From Hyalomma asiaticum (lineage: Eukaryota > Arthropoda > Arachnida > Ixodida > Ixodidae), in the NCBI GenBank assembly GCA_013339685.2, contig CM023484.1, forward strand, positions 45,400,641 through 45,464,640: a stretch of DNA of 64,000 nucleotides, read 5' to 3'. The notes under the pieces were generated by a model. That model saw nothing but the letters and a program-made list of their open reading frames with translations. It ran no database searches and was not told the DNA's origin. The translations under genes were made by a program, and so were the position numbers. Below are positions 47,775 through 60,300 of this stretch, in pieces (the first letter of the stretch is position 1; the number at the start of each line of letters is the position of its first letter).

Positions 47775-49484
47775 ATGATGCGGCCAACGGCCGCGGAGCG
47801 CTTTCTTCAGTACCCACGGAAACGATGTGCTGTACAAGGATGCAACAGCAACTCCCGTACGCCTGGTGTTTCACTGCACCGTTTTCCTCTCATTTCCACT
47901 AGGTGAGGCAAAAGTATAGTACTGTTAATACGTGCATGTAGGGGTTGTGTAAGGGAAAGTCATGGTGCTTTGGGAAAAAAAAAATGGGTCTAAAGCTTAA
48001 CGTTGTGTTACAGTTATCGCTTGATTTTACCTCAGGTTTGGCTCGGAACAAGTGGTGCCAAATACTCTAGGACTTCTCAACGTATCAAAATAGCGCAAGT
48101 ATTGTGCGTGACTCGGATTGCTTCAAACGATTCGCTTTAATTGTCTATTCAGTGCCATCTCTATTGCATTGAAATGCTTGTAGGGGTCGTTGCTTCCGGC
48201 GCTTGGAATGTGCAAGCAATCTTTTCATCGCAGTGCTGTGTTGCGCTGCTCTGTACTGCGCTGCTGCTACATCTTTCCTGCTACGCGCTTTTACTTACTG
48301 CCATCCATCGCTTTCTTTTGCATTGATCCTTTTTTTTACTTCTCTATTGCGACAAAATTGCCTAAACAGTGTTACCACGAAATTGCAGGCGTGAATACTG
48401 GGTGAAGTTCCGTAGAGGCCCATGTCTACGTGATAAGACGCCGGGACAGCTGCGGTTCAGAGTGGTGTGCTCGCTGCACTTTCGTGAATCGGCATTCCTG
48501 CGGCCCGGTTTCCTTCGTCGAGACGCAGTGCCTACCATATTTCCTGTTATCGGTAAGTATATCGCTGAGCCGTCTTTCTTGCTACAATATGCATGCATGC
48601 ACATTTGTTCACACGAAGAACAGTGTGTTTATGTGTAATATAGAAGGATTTATACATCGAGATAATTTATAGAAAGAATTGTCTTAGCAGAACTTTAAAA
48701 ATTAATTCCTAAGTTAAAAAGATCAATAAGTGCATACTACATCTTTGTCGCAGGCACCCGATCTAACAACCACGACGACGCGTGTGGTGACCGTGGCCAG
48801 AATCATGTCCAGCCTTCAAAGACTGAAGGTGACTTTTGTTGCAGCTTTTCACATCGATACACTTAACATAAATCTTTCGTATCGCGTCTGCAGAGTCGGG
48901 TTCGCCAGGCCACGTGAGCTCGTACATCCAAGAAAATGCCTTGTCCGTGGGCTGCCAAATGCCTGATGAGACGGCCGCGCGGAAAGTATCCAGTTTAGCA
49001 GGTAACCTTGCTTTCTGAAGTTAGGCCAACATATAAAGAGTGAATACACGACTACTATCCTGCAATAAGCCAACCCCCCCTCCCCCCCCCCTTCCCAATA
49101 AAGAAACTGCACGGTCGTGCGCAACGAAGGATCACTGCTACCACACACGCGCACGTCCATCACATGGATACATAGCATCTCCCCAGGAAGTCCCAGGTAA
49201 CTCCAGTTGTAATCTCTGCGCCGTTCTCGTCACCTCTTCCTTTAATTTTCTTTTGTTCATCGTTCGACATGCTATATTGCGCCATATTATCTGCCTCATT
49301 CGCAGAACACCGGGACGACGATCTCATGGAGAACGCTGTTCCTGCACAAGAGGCCAGAGTTAACGCGGATCCACAGTCCGCGTTACCACAGGCTCCAACA
49401 ATCAACTCTGCCCCTGGCGTAGCTGCTGAAGTTTTAAGCAAATGTGAGCATACTTACACGGTGCTAGTCATTTTTAACGCTTGA
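47775..49484 (+). CDS. THAP domain-containing protein (at least five exons)
   Basis: Proposed exons: 47775-47902, 48389-48552, 48754-48828, 48894-49001, 49306-49443 or to stop at 49484. Every intron is GT-AG and the phases (2,1,1,1) join in frame with no stop. Residues 18-95 form a complete THAP zinc finger: C18-x4-C23, HRFP at 35-38, W47, C70-x2-H73 (VVCSLHF), and the hallmark AVPTIF at 89-94. THAP proteins bind specific DNA through this C2CH finger in the nucleus. Residues 98-204 are hydrophilic, rich in Gly/Ser/Asp/Gln and probably disordered; no coiled coil or transposase domain is seen. An in-frame TGA at 47730 precedes two adjacent Met codons (47775, 47778). Ending: exon 5 either reads through to TGA 49482-49484 (about 217 residues, AATAAA at 49603) or splices at 49443|GTGAGC to an exon not identified. 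It may be a host transcription regulator or derive from a P-like transposase gene; targets unknown. Confidence 0.85.
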
Positions 49485-49602
49485 CACTATATGTGTTACG
49501 GGTAAAGTCACTTTATCGGCGGCTAAAGGAAATCATAATGTATTTAGTGTGCATGCACATTTTGTACTCGTTTCCATACTTCTTGCTGATTTTGTACAGT
49601 GT

Positions 49603-49608
49603 AATAAA
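49603..49608 (+). terminator. Candidate poly(A) signal for the THAP gene
   Basis: AATAAA about 120 bp after the exon-5 read-through stop. This supports, without proving, the five-exon ending. Confidence 0.4.
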
Positions 49609-49782
49609 GCTGTATTATGTTTATCCAGGAATAAAATTGAAATGTCATGATTATGGCGTGACAGGCCCTATTTCTTCTCTTAGAAGAAGCACACAAACCA
49701 CGCAAGCATTACATTGCCTTGATTTATACTTAAGGCACGCGCGCAACCTGCGTATGTGCAAATTTAACATTTAACAACCAAG

Positions 49783-49953
49783 CAGTGGCGTAGGCAGAAA
49801 ATTGTCACAGGGGTGGGGGCAGCCAAGTCTGTTCGAGTGTCATTTAAATTCGTGCTCTGTACAAGCTCTGTATCCCATGGCAGAAAATAAAAATTTTGTG
49901 GTGGGTGGACACAAGCCCGGTTCCCAGTTTGTCACCCCTTAGTCACACCACTG
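49783..49953. mobile_element. Short hAT-like MITE
   Basis: Begins CAGTGGCGTAGGCAG and ends ...TAGTCACACCACTG, giving imperfect terminal inverted repeats of the CAGTGGCG type common in hAT-derived MITEs. It is 171 bp with no coding capacity. An 8-bp target duplication is not evident, so the copy is old or the ends are slightly off. Confidence 0.6.
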
Positions 49954-50409
49954 CAGTCAACGTAATCAACTGATTGCTTTAATACAGCAAGACAAGAATA
50001 CAGAATAAAGCTTCAGAGAAAATGCAAGATGTTTGCAGCAACACCGAGGCGATTCATACAGCATTATGCTCTAGTCACGAGACTGCACTAGATGAGCTGG
50101 CGTTGACTTGAAGCACACTCGCCAGCTCGCGTCGGATGGCAATGCCGTGAGCCGTCAGTGATCAAAGGCCCGCTTAAGCTGATTTGAAGTCAAATTTCGC
50201 GCTAATGCAACCAAAATGACGTCACTCATTTACCGGATCTTGCGTCACATCCGGTTTATTTTTTGTTCCGCCGGAAGTGTTCCCTCCTCACAGAGATGGC
50301 GCTAAGCCCCGTGAGCAGGTTAAGAGCCGCCATTTTCTGAACGTATGGGCTTCTATGGAAGCTTCGCTACCAGTTACATTTACCTTGTATAAGCAATGAA
50401 GTGTTTAAG
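49954..50409. other. Non-coding DNA, probably repeat-derived
   Basis: The segment 50285-50400 (AGAGCCGCCATTTTCTGAAC, GGGCTTCTATGGAAGCTTCG) looks like a dispersed tick repeat I have seen before. There is no second copy in this window to prove it. Confidence 0.3.
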
Positions 50410-50410
<1 letters not shown>

Positions 50411-50453
<43 letters not shown>

Positions 50454-50466
50454 TACTACTACTACT

Positions 50467-50540
<74 letters not shown>
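50411..50540. repeat. (CTA)n microsatellite with CCA interruptions
   Basis: About 43 triplets, with two CCACCA interruptions near 50448 and 50468. Confidence 0.96.
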
Positions 50541-51414
50541 GAGGGCAGCTAGGTGAAAGACGGGACGAACACTAAGGAAAAATAACTCCTTTAATGAACA
50601 AAGTTCCAGAATTCATTTCACTAAAAGATAATATTCTATGACGCCCGAAATCAGGCATGCCCCATTTTTCTTTCGTATTTAAAAAAAAAGATCTTTTTCC
50701 TAGAAAGGAAATAAGAGGGCGTTCCCGACTCTGCAGGAAAATACTCTTGAAACTTCAGTCTGCCACGGTACGCCCCCTTCTAACGTGGTTCCATTCTGCG
50801 CCTCCCTGTCTTACTTAAATTGCCGAGCGCCTCGTTTCAGAAATGTGTTAAGTCGAGAGTAGCGCGTTCAATGAAAAGTGAAGTGAGCTAGAACACCGGA
50901 TAAACGTGTGCTTCAATTCAGTAATCTTCGTACGACGGCAGCGGCCGAAGAGACGAACAGAGAACACTCACGGCTATTCCCGCTGAAACGACGCCTGCGC
51001 AAGAACGCAACGAATTCTACAGGTACCCGTTAAATGAAAGATTGTAACTCCTACAGCAGAATTTTAGAATGCGAAACCACTTGCGTGGCCCTTTATAACC
51101 GACTTGCCAAACGCTGTCATACGAAGCATTCAGCGAGGCTGTGGCGAATTGCTTGGTGTATTCCACGAAGCTGTACGAGTGGCATGAACAACTGTGCAAA
51201 TTTAGTATAACTGTGTGCGTAACCTGGTCGTGCCAGGCTCGTCGGCAGCCCTGTGTCTGTGCGTGTTCGTGCACAGATGTTTGTTTTGTCGAAGAGAAAC
51301 CCACGCCACGAGTGCACTGATGCGCATGTCATAAGCGTCATTTATTGGGGAATTCATATAGGGGGTCGATCAAAGCTGGGCGAGAGCCTCACGAGCGATA
51401 ACTATACGTTTGTG
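50541..51414. other. Anonymous intergenic DNA
   Basis: No gene recognised. Confidence 0.4.
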
Positions 51415-51520
51415 GTGTGCGAATATTCGAAAATTTTGCATAGCGAATCGAATAGCGTTCTATTCGATTTGGGACTCGAATCAAATTGTGAATATTCGAA
51501 ACACGGAACATTTTTCGCAT
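51415..51520. repeat. ATTCGAAT-rich self-complementary segment
   Basis: Multiple palindromic words (GAATATTCGAAA twice, at about 51419 and 51490; GAATCGAATAGCG; ATTCGATTTGGGACTCGAATC) lie within 106 bp. This fits a small foldback/MITE-like repeat; ends and target duplication are not defined. Confidence 0.55.
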
Positions 51521-52989
51521 AGCTGACGCGTAGTCAACGCCGACAAGAAAACTTCAATGAAACGAAACGTGGGTATTACGAGGGGTTATTTTTTAATCAT
51601 TGAACTTCAGCGGAGCTTGTAGTCAAAGCTTTCATGGGACTGTGGAACTGTGGAAGCCATATTTATTGCAGGGTCTAGACGTTGGTGTTTCAAATTTGGG
51701 CGCCGCGGAAGCGAAAGTGTCAACAGTCTATTGTGTTCACGACTTCATCTCGCTGCCGATATCGTCATGATATCAGTTGGTTGTGGGCCTCAGTCTTTGA
51801 AAGGGTGGTACGCTTGCAGTCTGAACGCGCAGGTTTCGGTTACAATTCACAAATTAATCCGTCGATCTTTTTTTCTTTGAACTTGTTCGTTTCTCTATCG
51901 ATAACGACAACGACGGCCATATTTGAGCATCCCACGAAGCTGGATATATCGTGTTCTAACACGCAACGGTGCAGCAGCGGTGAGAGTTCTTCTGCACTTC
52001 AATTCAAACACCGGTATATAATGATCCTGATTCAGCAGATCGTAACGGATGAAATGGGTCTAGACAGAAAGTGGGTCCCATATAGTCCACAACCTGCAAT
52101 TAACAGGACTTGAATAGCGTATACTTGGTGTTCTCCCATTCGCGGTCCATTAGGACAAGCGATACCCCCGTAGAAACGAAACGGCGCTCTATTCTACTTC
52201 AAGCACGGGGCCGCAAATCACCGTGCAGTGCATAAAATCAAGTAAAAGAAAATGTGCTCCTGTTTTTTTTTTCTTTGCAAATGAAAGTGAGTTCGACATA
52301 ATGGACTCGGAAGCAATAAACCACGGAAAGCAATAAAGAAGACTTACGGAAAGAAACCGGCTGTATTCCGCCTTCCAACCTATCGATAATAAGTGTCCGT
52401 GCGTATACTAGTGAAGTGTTTCTCATCAAGCCCTTAGAGCACATTCCTGGCATCGGTCCACGATGATCTTCCTACCAGAACGGCTCAAAAAGGGAAGATT
52501 CGAAGGCCCGAATGAGTGTCAATGGAATTCGTTCTTGATGCTTTCGGTTCTCAAATTGTTAACGCTCATTTAGTATTTATTTTTCGGAAACCGTACACTA
52601 CGCGATATACAGAAGCCCTAGGGCGTGGATATTTGATTTTCCTTTTACTCTTAAATCTTAAAGTTTCATTTCATTCTCTTATCGAAATAAGAAGTGGTCA
52701 AGTGCTTAAGCACTCTTCTATCGCAGCACTCATAATCGCGCTCGGAACTAAAGCGCGTATGACGCAATGTATATGGAAGCCCTCGGATCGCAAGCTGCGA
52801 AGAAAACTTTTGCGGTTGCTGCTTTCTTATCAAGTCTCATATTGCATACGAAATAGCCCAATTTTCGTTCACTGAGTGTTTAACGTCCCTTTGCCATGAA
52901 TTTGAGCGGGGCTTACTGGTGCAATAGCTCCCACCATGACTGCTTGCAGTCACAAAGAAGAAAATCACTGTGTACGCGGGCAGTCAACA
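51521..52989. other. Anonymous intergenic DNA
   Basis: The 143-codon + frame (51682-52113) has no domain and no usable exon boundary. Confidence 0.4.
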
Positions 52990-53157
52990 AATGTCTGATG
53001 CATTTCGATGGAGGCGAAATGTTGAGGCCCGAGCATTGTGCGATGTCGGTGCGTGTTAGGAGCCCCATGCGGTCGAAATTTCCGGAGCCCTCCACTGCGG
53101 CGCCTCTTATAATCGCATCATGGTTTTAGGGCGTAAATCTCTAGAAATCAATCAATG
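52990..53157 (+). mobile_element. Ruka-like SINE, 5'-truncated
   Basis: Starts in the body (GCATTTCGATGGAGGCGAAA), then TGCGATGTCGGTGCGTGTTA, CGGTCGAAATTTCCGGAGCC, CTCCACTGCGGCGCCTCTTA, and an AATCAATCAATGATA tail. The tRNA head is missing, so it could not be transcribed from its own promoter. Confidence 0.88.
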
Positions 53158-53217
53158 ATATCGCTGTCAGAGAAGAAAGGTAATTTCCATTTTTTTTTGG
53201 AAATTCGCTTACACATG

Positions 53218-53320
53218 CATGAGGAAGAGGAAGAGAGGAAAGGTGGCGAGATCAACCATACCCGCGCCCGGTTTGCTACCCTACTCTTGACGAGACGATA
53301 CAATGAGAAGGGTTAAAGTA
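53218..53320 (+). repeat. Dispersed GA-rich repeat copy
   Basis: GAGGAAGAGAGGAAAGGTGG, then CCGGTTTGCTACCCTACTC, the + reading of the family at 3.6, 32.8 and 56.5 kb. Confidence 0.6.
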
Positions 53321-55679
53321 GAGAGACGTGCCACTGTATGGGTTGAACCTGAACTGCAAACAAGGAACCTTGCTTAGAAGGCGTTTTCCCATATTTGTGA
53401 GATGCGTGCTTAGTTACTGCAGCCACGTCGTCTTAATTCTCGGTCACTTCCGTCAGAGCGTGCCTATATGGCCCTCTTGTCCAAGCCTGTCGTTGGTTCT
53501 AAAAAGTTTAATCATATTTATCTATGTTAAAGCTCCACTGATGTAGCCAGAATTAAGAAATTTGCGCGTTACCTCCAACCAAATTATATTTGTTGCTACC
53601 TGCATAAGTTTCTTTTCAAACACGCTTAAAACACTTATTATACAGAGCATACAGGAAAGAGCTGACGCATTCATGAGTGTTCCAAGAAAATGTAACAACA
53701 ACCGCACACTACGCCTGAATACACCTTTTTATGTCCATACACGATGCATTTTTTTCGCAGCCTCCTTCACTACTAGTATCAACGCCCATAGCATCAATAT
53801 AGAACTACGATTGAGGCCGTGCGATGCCTAAAATAACATCTAATGCATTATCGAGCTGTGCGGAATGGATGGCACTGACACGCAGGATTTTTTTTCTTTG
53901 AGCTAGTACTCGCGCTGTAGACGTACAATTCCCTGTCCGAAGGTTTTTATATGGTTGTTTAGTTCCGCGGAGGTCGCCCCAAATTTACATAAAGCAGAAG
54001 GAGGAGAATCTATAGGATAATATAAAACTAATATAGAAGTTCAAAAAACCAGGAGGCCACCATGCAACCCGCATTTGACGCGATGCTTGACGACATTCTG
54101 ACATTCTGGAATCGGCAGATATTGCAAGATTTCATTTAATGTCGCGCCCTCCGAAATAACGCCTCGTCTGATATATGCCGTGTCACATTTCTTTGCATGT
54201 TCCACGAATTTGTGTCATATTCCACAAAAAGAAAAGTGCATCTCCTAAGCTGAGCCGTTGCATTGCCTCGTTGAATATACTAGTTCTAAAAATGTTTCCG
54301 TCGCAGACACGTGCGACGCGACATTCCATTTTCTTCCTCACAAGGTCTCTTTGCATATCAGCGTCTCTCAGTGAGGGATTCCATCTTACCGCGCATTTCA
54401 TCTGCGCGTTGCCGTATTCTGGCTTCCCACTAACATTCGTGTGCCCGTTCTTTCGTTCTCATTGGCAAAATCTACTTTGCATATGGTAGCTTTCCAATGA
54501 ATGTGGAACTTAAAATGGCATGGTTTTTTTTTTTCGCAATTTTGTTCCGTACGACGAAATGTTTCCACATTTTCATAACGACCGCAGCCACCACCTCGCT
54601 ACGATAAGCTTTCACCGAGAACTTTTTTCGCTCGCGTCTCTGTTGCCGTCACATTTTGAAACTCTTTCGTCGTTCTTTTTGAACCCGACGTCAGCCGTTC
54701 CCCCAGCTGTGAGCTCGTTTACGGTGAGAGGCGCAAGTAGTTGGAGGGAACGCTGTCAGCTGCTCAAGAATAAGTATACTTTGCGATTAACAATACTTCG
54801 ACATAGTAAGCAACTGCGTTGCCTGTCGTCTCATCCGAAGTACACGCACCGACATCGCCAGCGGGAACACCCTTAGCAAGTGGCGAAGCACGGGCTGTAA
54901 ACAAAAGCGCTGTGTCCTTAGGGCGCCTTATTTCAAACTACAATAAAATGTCAATCTGGCAAATTAGGGGCCTGGTATATCGGGCAAATTAAGTAGTCTC
55001 TTATACGGATCGCTCTGCCGGAACCGACGACAGACGTACCATTAAGCATGAGCAATAAAACTATAACTAACCTAGCGGTGAAATTTTCTGACTAAACAAG
55101 TTTCATTTACCTCATATTTTGTTCACCCTAACCGCAATAACTTTCTGCAGCGCAAAAGCCCACTAGTAGCAATTTTCGCGCATACAGCAGAATAGAGCCC
55201 TCCGAGATTTCGCAACTGAGATGAAATGTGGTTCGGGGTAGCTATTGCTAACCAAGTCCATAAGGGCTTTCCATCTCAGTTGGCTGAGTTAATTAGGGCT
55301 TGCTCTATAGAAGTCAGACAGGCTTTCCGTCTGAGTTCCATCAGTCACACTGTTTCGGCATTTCAACGAGTGCGGATGGTTCACATAATTTGAAGTCTCT
55401 CTGTCCTTTGAAGAGAGCGCGGACACGAGCCACACATAGAAAGAAAGTTACTGACCGCTGTGAACACGTCGCAGGCTTTGACCCCTAAGAACAGCCACAT
55501 GGAGATGTTGCGTAAGGTCTGGCAAACACCAGAACTCCCTCGAGCTTTTTCCAAATGGAGATTGCGATGTCCCTTTTAAAATGATGAAATGTGGTAGCAG
55601 CGCAGTCAATGTTAAGCTTTTCGTAAGAAATGGTTCTCTGATTATGTAATTCTATAGGGAGTGCGCACACGTGTAAACA
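53321..55679. other. Anonymous intergenic DNA
   Basis: No gene recognised. A good-looking acceptor (CATTTTTTTCGCAG, ending about 53760) opens a 23-codon tail in the phase needed by the THAP gene, but it has no protein similarity. A short direct repeat GGCTTTCC.TCT.AGTT occurs at about 55266 and 55321. Confidence 0.35.
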
Positions 55680-55792
55680 TTGTGTGTGTATGTATGTATG
55701 TATGTATGTATGTATGTATGTATGTATGTATGTATGTATGTATGTATGTATGTATGTATGTATGTATGTATGTATGTATGTATGTATGTATG
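55680..55792. repeat. (TATG)n microsatellite
   Basis: TGTGTG leads into about 26 TATG units. Confidence 0.97.
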
Positions 55793-56496
55793 ACCTGGGA
55801 AAGAGAGACGACAAACGTGTGAAACATAACTAAAGTATCGGTATAGGTGCCTTCCTTGGACTTTGAGAATGTGTAGTGTGTCGTACGTTTCGTACGAACC
55901 ACCAGTTCGTTTAGTATATGCTATGGTTTGCCCCACCTGCACAGTCTGCTGTTTCCTTTTTTAGTGTCAATCTTCCCGCTGCTTTTCTTTCGCACATTGC
56001 TCGTAAACCTTTATATGGCAGTCAGCGCTTACCCCTTCTCCCTGTCGCCGTCCATTCACAACTTTCGCGAAGCATTCTCCAAGATTACGTGTGACCAAGC
56101 AGCCTAATTAGCCACCTCTTACGTTGTGAGCTACTCGGATCTTATGCTACGAGTGATAACTGACGCGGCGAGAAAAGATTGCTCACGTCCTTTGTGATTG
56201 TCGTATAGGCACTGTTCTCAGCGACAGCACGCGTTGATGATCGATCGTCATCTGAGCAAACAGTAGCGATAGAGAGAGAGATAGAGATTGAGAGAGCTCC
56301 TTATTGAAAAAAGAGAATTCTACCGGCGTAGGAATGGGTCTCTACATGCCAATTTTTGGGGATTCCGGAACGACAGTGTCTCCCAGCAGAAATCCACGAA
56401 GGCTCTGCTCAAGTCTCTTCGAGCAACGGTCCTCGTTGACCGTCTTAGACACTGCTGTGTTTGTGTGCGTGCGCGATTAGATCTTTCTCTTTCTCC
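55793..56496. other. Anonymous intergenic DNA
   Basis: GA-rich run at about 56267-56297; no gene recognised. Confidence 0.4.
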
Positions 56497-56608
56497 CTTT
56501 TTTTTCTTTTCTTCCATCTCTTTCCGTCTCTCCGCACCCCTTCCCCAGTGCAGGGCAGCAAACTGGATATTTTTCTTTCCAGTTAACCTCCCTGCCTTCC
56601 GCACAACA
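56497..56608 (-). repeat. Dispersed CT-rich repeat copy
   Basis: CACCCCTTCCCCAGTGCAGG, GCAAACTGGATATTT and CAGTTAACCTCCCTGCCTTC are the clearest version of the family in this window, with a pyrimidine run on the 5' side. Confidence 0.7.
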
Positions 56609-57785
56609 TGTCTCTCGCTCTACTCGGATACTAAAGTACGAAGGAAAGGTGTTCCTCTCCTCCAACGTGTCGTGACTCCTTCCAGCATCCTCCGTCGCGT
56701 GTTTTAGATTTCTACGAGGGGCGACGGGGTTATAATGAGTGTGGAAAAATTGTGCGCAAACAACGTCGGCATCTTAAACGAACGAGACACCGAGAGCTCG
56801 TTTACAGAGCAGCTGTGCAGGCGCTCCTATCAAGCAAGAAAAATGTGTCCTTACCGTAATTACCTCGAGTGGGCTCTCGCGAAAAAAATGTCTCCCGTAC
56901 CCTAGAAACGGAGGCACTCTTGTCTTTTCTCCTCTCACTTTTTTCGTCGTGAGCGGGCCTGTTTGTTCTTAGATGTGCAGTTTGGAAACGGAAGTGATTG
57001 TGCCTGTGCCCGTGCGACTGCGTGCGTCTAGGGAGCCGCAAACTTTTATTTCCCGCCGTTGTAATGGAGAAGACTGCACGCGTACGGACGGCGGCTGCAG
57101 AGCAAAGGGAGCTTGCCTTCGGGAAAATAGAAATAACGCGTTACGAGCAAGCTTTCGTCCTGTCATTCCTTGCGGCCTTTCTGCGTTTACTTCCTGTTGT
57201 TTCGGCCGCGCTTTTTCATTATTCACTGAGCAGCCAGTGACGGTGGTTCGGAAGAAAGAGAAACTGCTGAAAGCTATTTGAACAAGAACAGACGAAATCC
57301 GATGGGAAATAAGGGGATATAATATCTCACGATCACATTTCTGAAAATTACGAAAAACGCGAACGTCGCCAGAGGCATTCCATGTCTTCCTTTTTTTTTG
57401 CCTTTTTGTCGCTTTCAACGATCTGTTCATCACAGGTGGAGGTCATGAGGCCACGCGTTACAACCACACCGAAATTTATATTACGAAAAACAATTCGTGA
57501 ACGCATCAAATATATCTCTCAAATGCCTCATGTGAAAGGGAAAACTGGAAGTTCTATCACAAAAAAAAAGCTGAGTGTTGATTCCTTCGTGATTCAGCTA
57601 TCATTCACTGACTGCCCTCGCCGCGTCATCCCGAAAGCGAACAGCCTTCGCGCTATCGCACGGGCCTCAACAACTGATTTATGATCCTTGCTAATAGCGG
57701 TGAGTTACCTTGATGCAGGTGTGCATCAGGCTAACTCCCCGCTTGACGAAGCTTAATTACCTTGTGCCGAGTTCGACATTTCTGC
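56609..57785. other. Anonymous DNA with weak exon-like frames
   Basis: A + frame 57064-57240 starts MEKTARVRTAAAEQRELAFG and contains a hydrophobic stretch (about residues 31-53). Another + frame follows a CAG at 57434 and stops at 57684. Neither matches a family I know and no splice chain links them. Confidence 0.25.
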
Positions 57786-58129
<344 letters not shown>

Positions 58130-58202
58130 TCATCATTGATTCTGCTTGCTTGTTGATTCTGCTTGTTGATTCTGTCATCATTGATTCTGCTTGCTTGCTT
58201 TT
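58130..58202. repeat. Short irregular tandem repeat
   Basis: TGATTCTGCTTG recurs three times and TCATCATTGATTCTGCTTGC twice in 73 bp. Confidence 0.85.
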
Positions 58203-58689
58203 GCGTGCTCGTCAATGTCACTCTAGTGAAGTCATTAGCGTGGATATATATGAATTCATGTGAATTCATCATTGTTTATGATTACATCTTGTCAGGTTTA
58301 TTCGGTGTTCAGAGACTCAGATGGTGTAGTCAGTTCAATCTCATACCCTTCACGTTGCTGAATAAGCCAAATTCCTTGTGGCATTAGTTAGCTTACGCTA
58401 GAGATTAGATATGTGTGCTCGCATCCCTCGTAATAACACATCAGACATGCTCACATCTGCATTCGCAACATTGTGCCTACGTGGTATGCATATGGCGCTC
58501 TTGCGATTTGCGTGAGTTACCCGCAAGCTCACCGCGCATCCCTATAGCGTGTTCCGAGTTGTGTTACCTCTAATATGTTTCGCCAGCAACGTGCCGGCTG
58601 GAATGCATTGCGGGCACAAGGAGAGCTATCACAAAGGATTTCCAGAATGCGTGACTATATTTCACGCTTCCTCTTATCAGGGAATTCTA
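58203..58689. other. Anonymous intergenic DNA
   Basis: No gene recognised. Confidence 0.4.
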
Positions 58690-58830
58690 GTAAGACACGC
58701 TGTTGGGCTAGTTGGTTCATTGCAATTTAGAAAAACAGCCAAAACGGACGCACACAGGGATATGAATTTTCCCAGCCTCTATCCTGTCCTCTTCATTTTC
58801 CTGTGTGCGTTCGTTTTGGCTGGGTTTTTT
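58690..58830. mobile_element. Penelope-like terminal fragment with inverted repeat
   Basis: Arms CAGCCAAAACGGACGCACAC (58736-) and its complement (58800-58822) pair over 23 bp with one mismatch, around a 41-nt centre. CAGCCAAA...ACACAGG is also in the 22.5-kb fragment, and CTGTTGGGCTAGTTGGTTCA just before is, from memory, a Penelope-flank word in ticks. Penelope elements often carry such terminal repeats; family is inferred. Confidence 0.5.
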
Positions 58831-60204
58831 TTTTTTCTTATCAAGGAGGTGACGAGAATTTAACACCGGACACTTCTAACCTTTTGCAAGAGTGAAATGC
58901 TGTTCGATTTTTATTTTTTTATTCTAAAGCTTCATAACATTGCAATCTATTTCTTTTCCTTCAATCTTCATCCACGAGCACGTAGGATAAGAGAAATAGC
59001 GGTCACGTCCGCTCCACTCGATTCAAGCGGCGCTGCAGCAGGAGGTGGTGCAATGATACTTGTGTGTACGAGGCTCCCATGGCAGGTCATTATGCTGATG
59101 TAGAGCGCAGCAACAGTCGTTCGTGGTCAAGGCACGCACGTAACACGCATGAGCTTACGTTGCATTGTTGCATTGCACAAATATGCTGGCGTCCAGTTGT
59201 AGGCACATTCTTCTTTTCTTCGTTCTTGTTTTGTTGCTCTCTTCCTTTGTATCCCGCTTCAATTTCACTTCCCCGTTCAGAGGCTGGACACCCGTTCAAG
59301 GTCTTCACGTTCCTTGTTTGAGCGTTAAGTTTGTTTTGAAGAAGCATTTTCAAGCGAATAGCGGATACGGCAGTAAAAGTAAAAATGTAAAATTTCTGTT
59401 GTCAGTATTCTTTTAGTATACATAAGTCATTTCGTAAAAGCGACAGTTATTCGAAGTCTGCAAACGCAGCACACACGGCTTATAGCTTGGCATTTCCTCA
59501 ACGTGCTACAACGCACTCAGGTGGGTTAAGCGAAAGTTGCTGAGATAGATCGAGAATGTCACTCAGACCTTTGTGAGCGACATGCATCTACCTAAAGCTC
59601 AATTTCGACCAAATACCTCCACTCGCTTAATATATACTCACTGAAGCATATCCAAAAGTCCATGAACGCTTCTTCCAATTTCCTGGAGTCGTTTATGTTT
59701 CAGTAAGACGGAAAGACAGGCTAGCTGTTCTGGCTTTATAGTTAAAATTTCTGTTTATATTTGCATAGGAATCTAGGTGCACGAAGTGACGTATTCTGAC
59801 ACTACCTGAAACTTTCGATTTTTTGTTTATTACAACGTATATGTAGTCAATAACAGAGCCGAGAACGTTAAAGTCTCTAAGAAACTACCGTCTTAGACTG
59901 AAGCGACTGTGAGGTGCCCTTGTGAAACGTCGGCTTACGCGGTGCCCAAGGGGGTGGATCTATTGTTTAGGGAAGTTCCCGTTGAATGAACAAGATAACT
60001 TGTCAAAAGTGGCGATAACAGACTTCCGAGTAGAGCGTGCTTAACGAGGGCGGCAACGTTGCACAAACGTTAGCAGGTGCACAAAAGCGCGGGAGTTGAA
60101 AACTCGTCTCAAGTGACTCGCATAGTGCTGTCAAAGCGTTCTTTCGAGCATGGGAAGGCAGCGTCGCTGCTTCTGTGCATCGCGAATATACGCCGCCTTT
60201 GCGA
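58831..60204. other. Anonymous intergenic DNA
   Basis: No gene or repeat recognised. Confidence 0.4.
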
Positions 60205-60300
60205 GTAATTGCTTCCGGTGCAGTAAAGGAGTTGCACTCAGCAGTGCTTGCGCCATTTTTCTAAAGGCACACTGCCTAGAGCGTTGTTTACCTAACCCGA
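60205..60300 (+). pseudogene. Possible decayed gag zinc-knuckle pair
   Basis: The + frame reads CFRCSKGVALSSAC then FLKAHCLERC. The Cys spacing of the first (C-x2-C-x9-C) is that of a CCHC knuckle whose His is replaced by Ala, and the second keeps a KxH.LERC-like end. This fits the C-terminus of an LTR-retrotransposon Gag long after inactivation. It is a weak match and could be coincidence. Confidence 0.3.

Noticed and set aside
57434..57684. Possible last exon of the THAP gene
   Set aside because: In the required phase it stops after about 21 codons with no similarity, and the distance is large.
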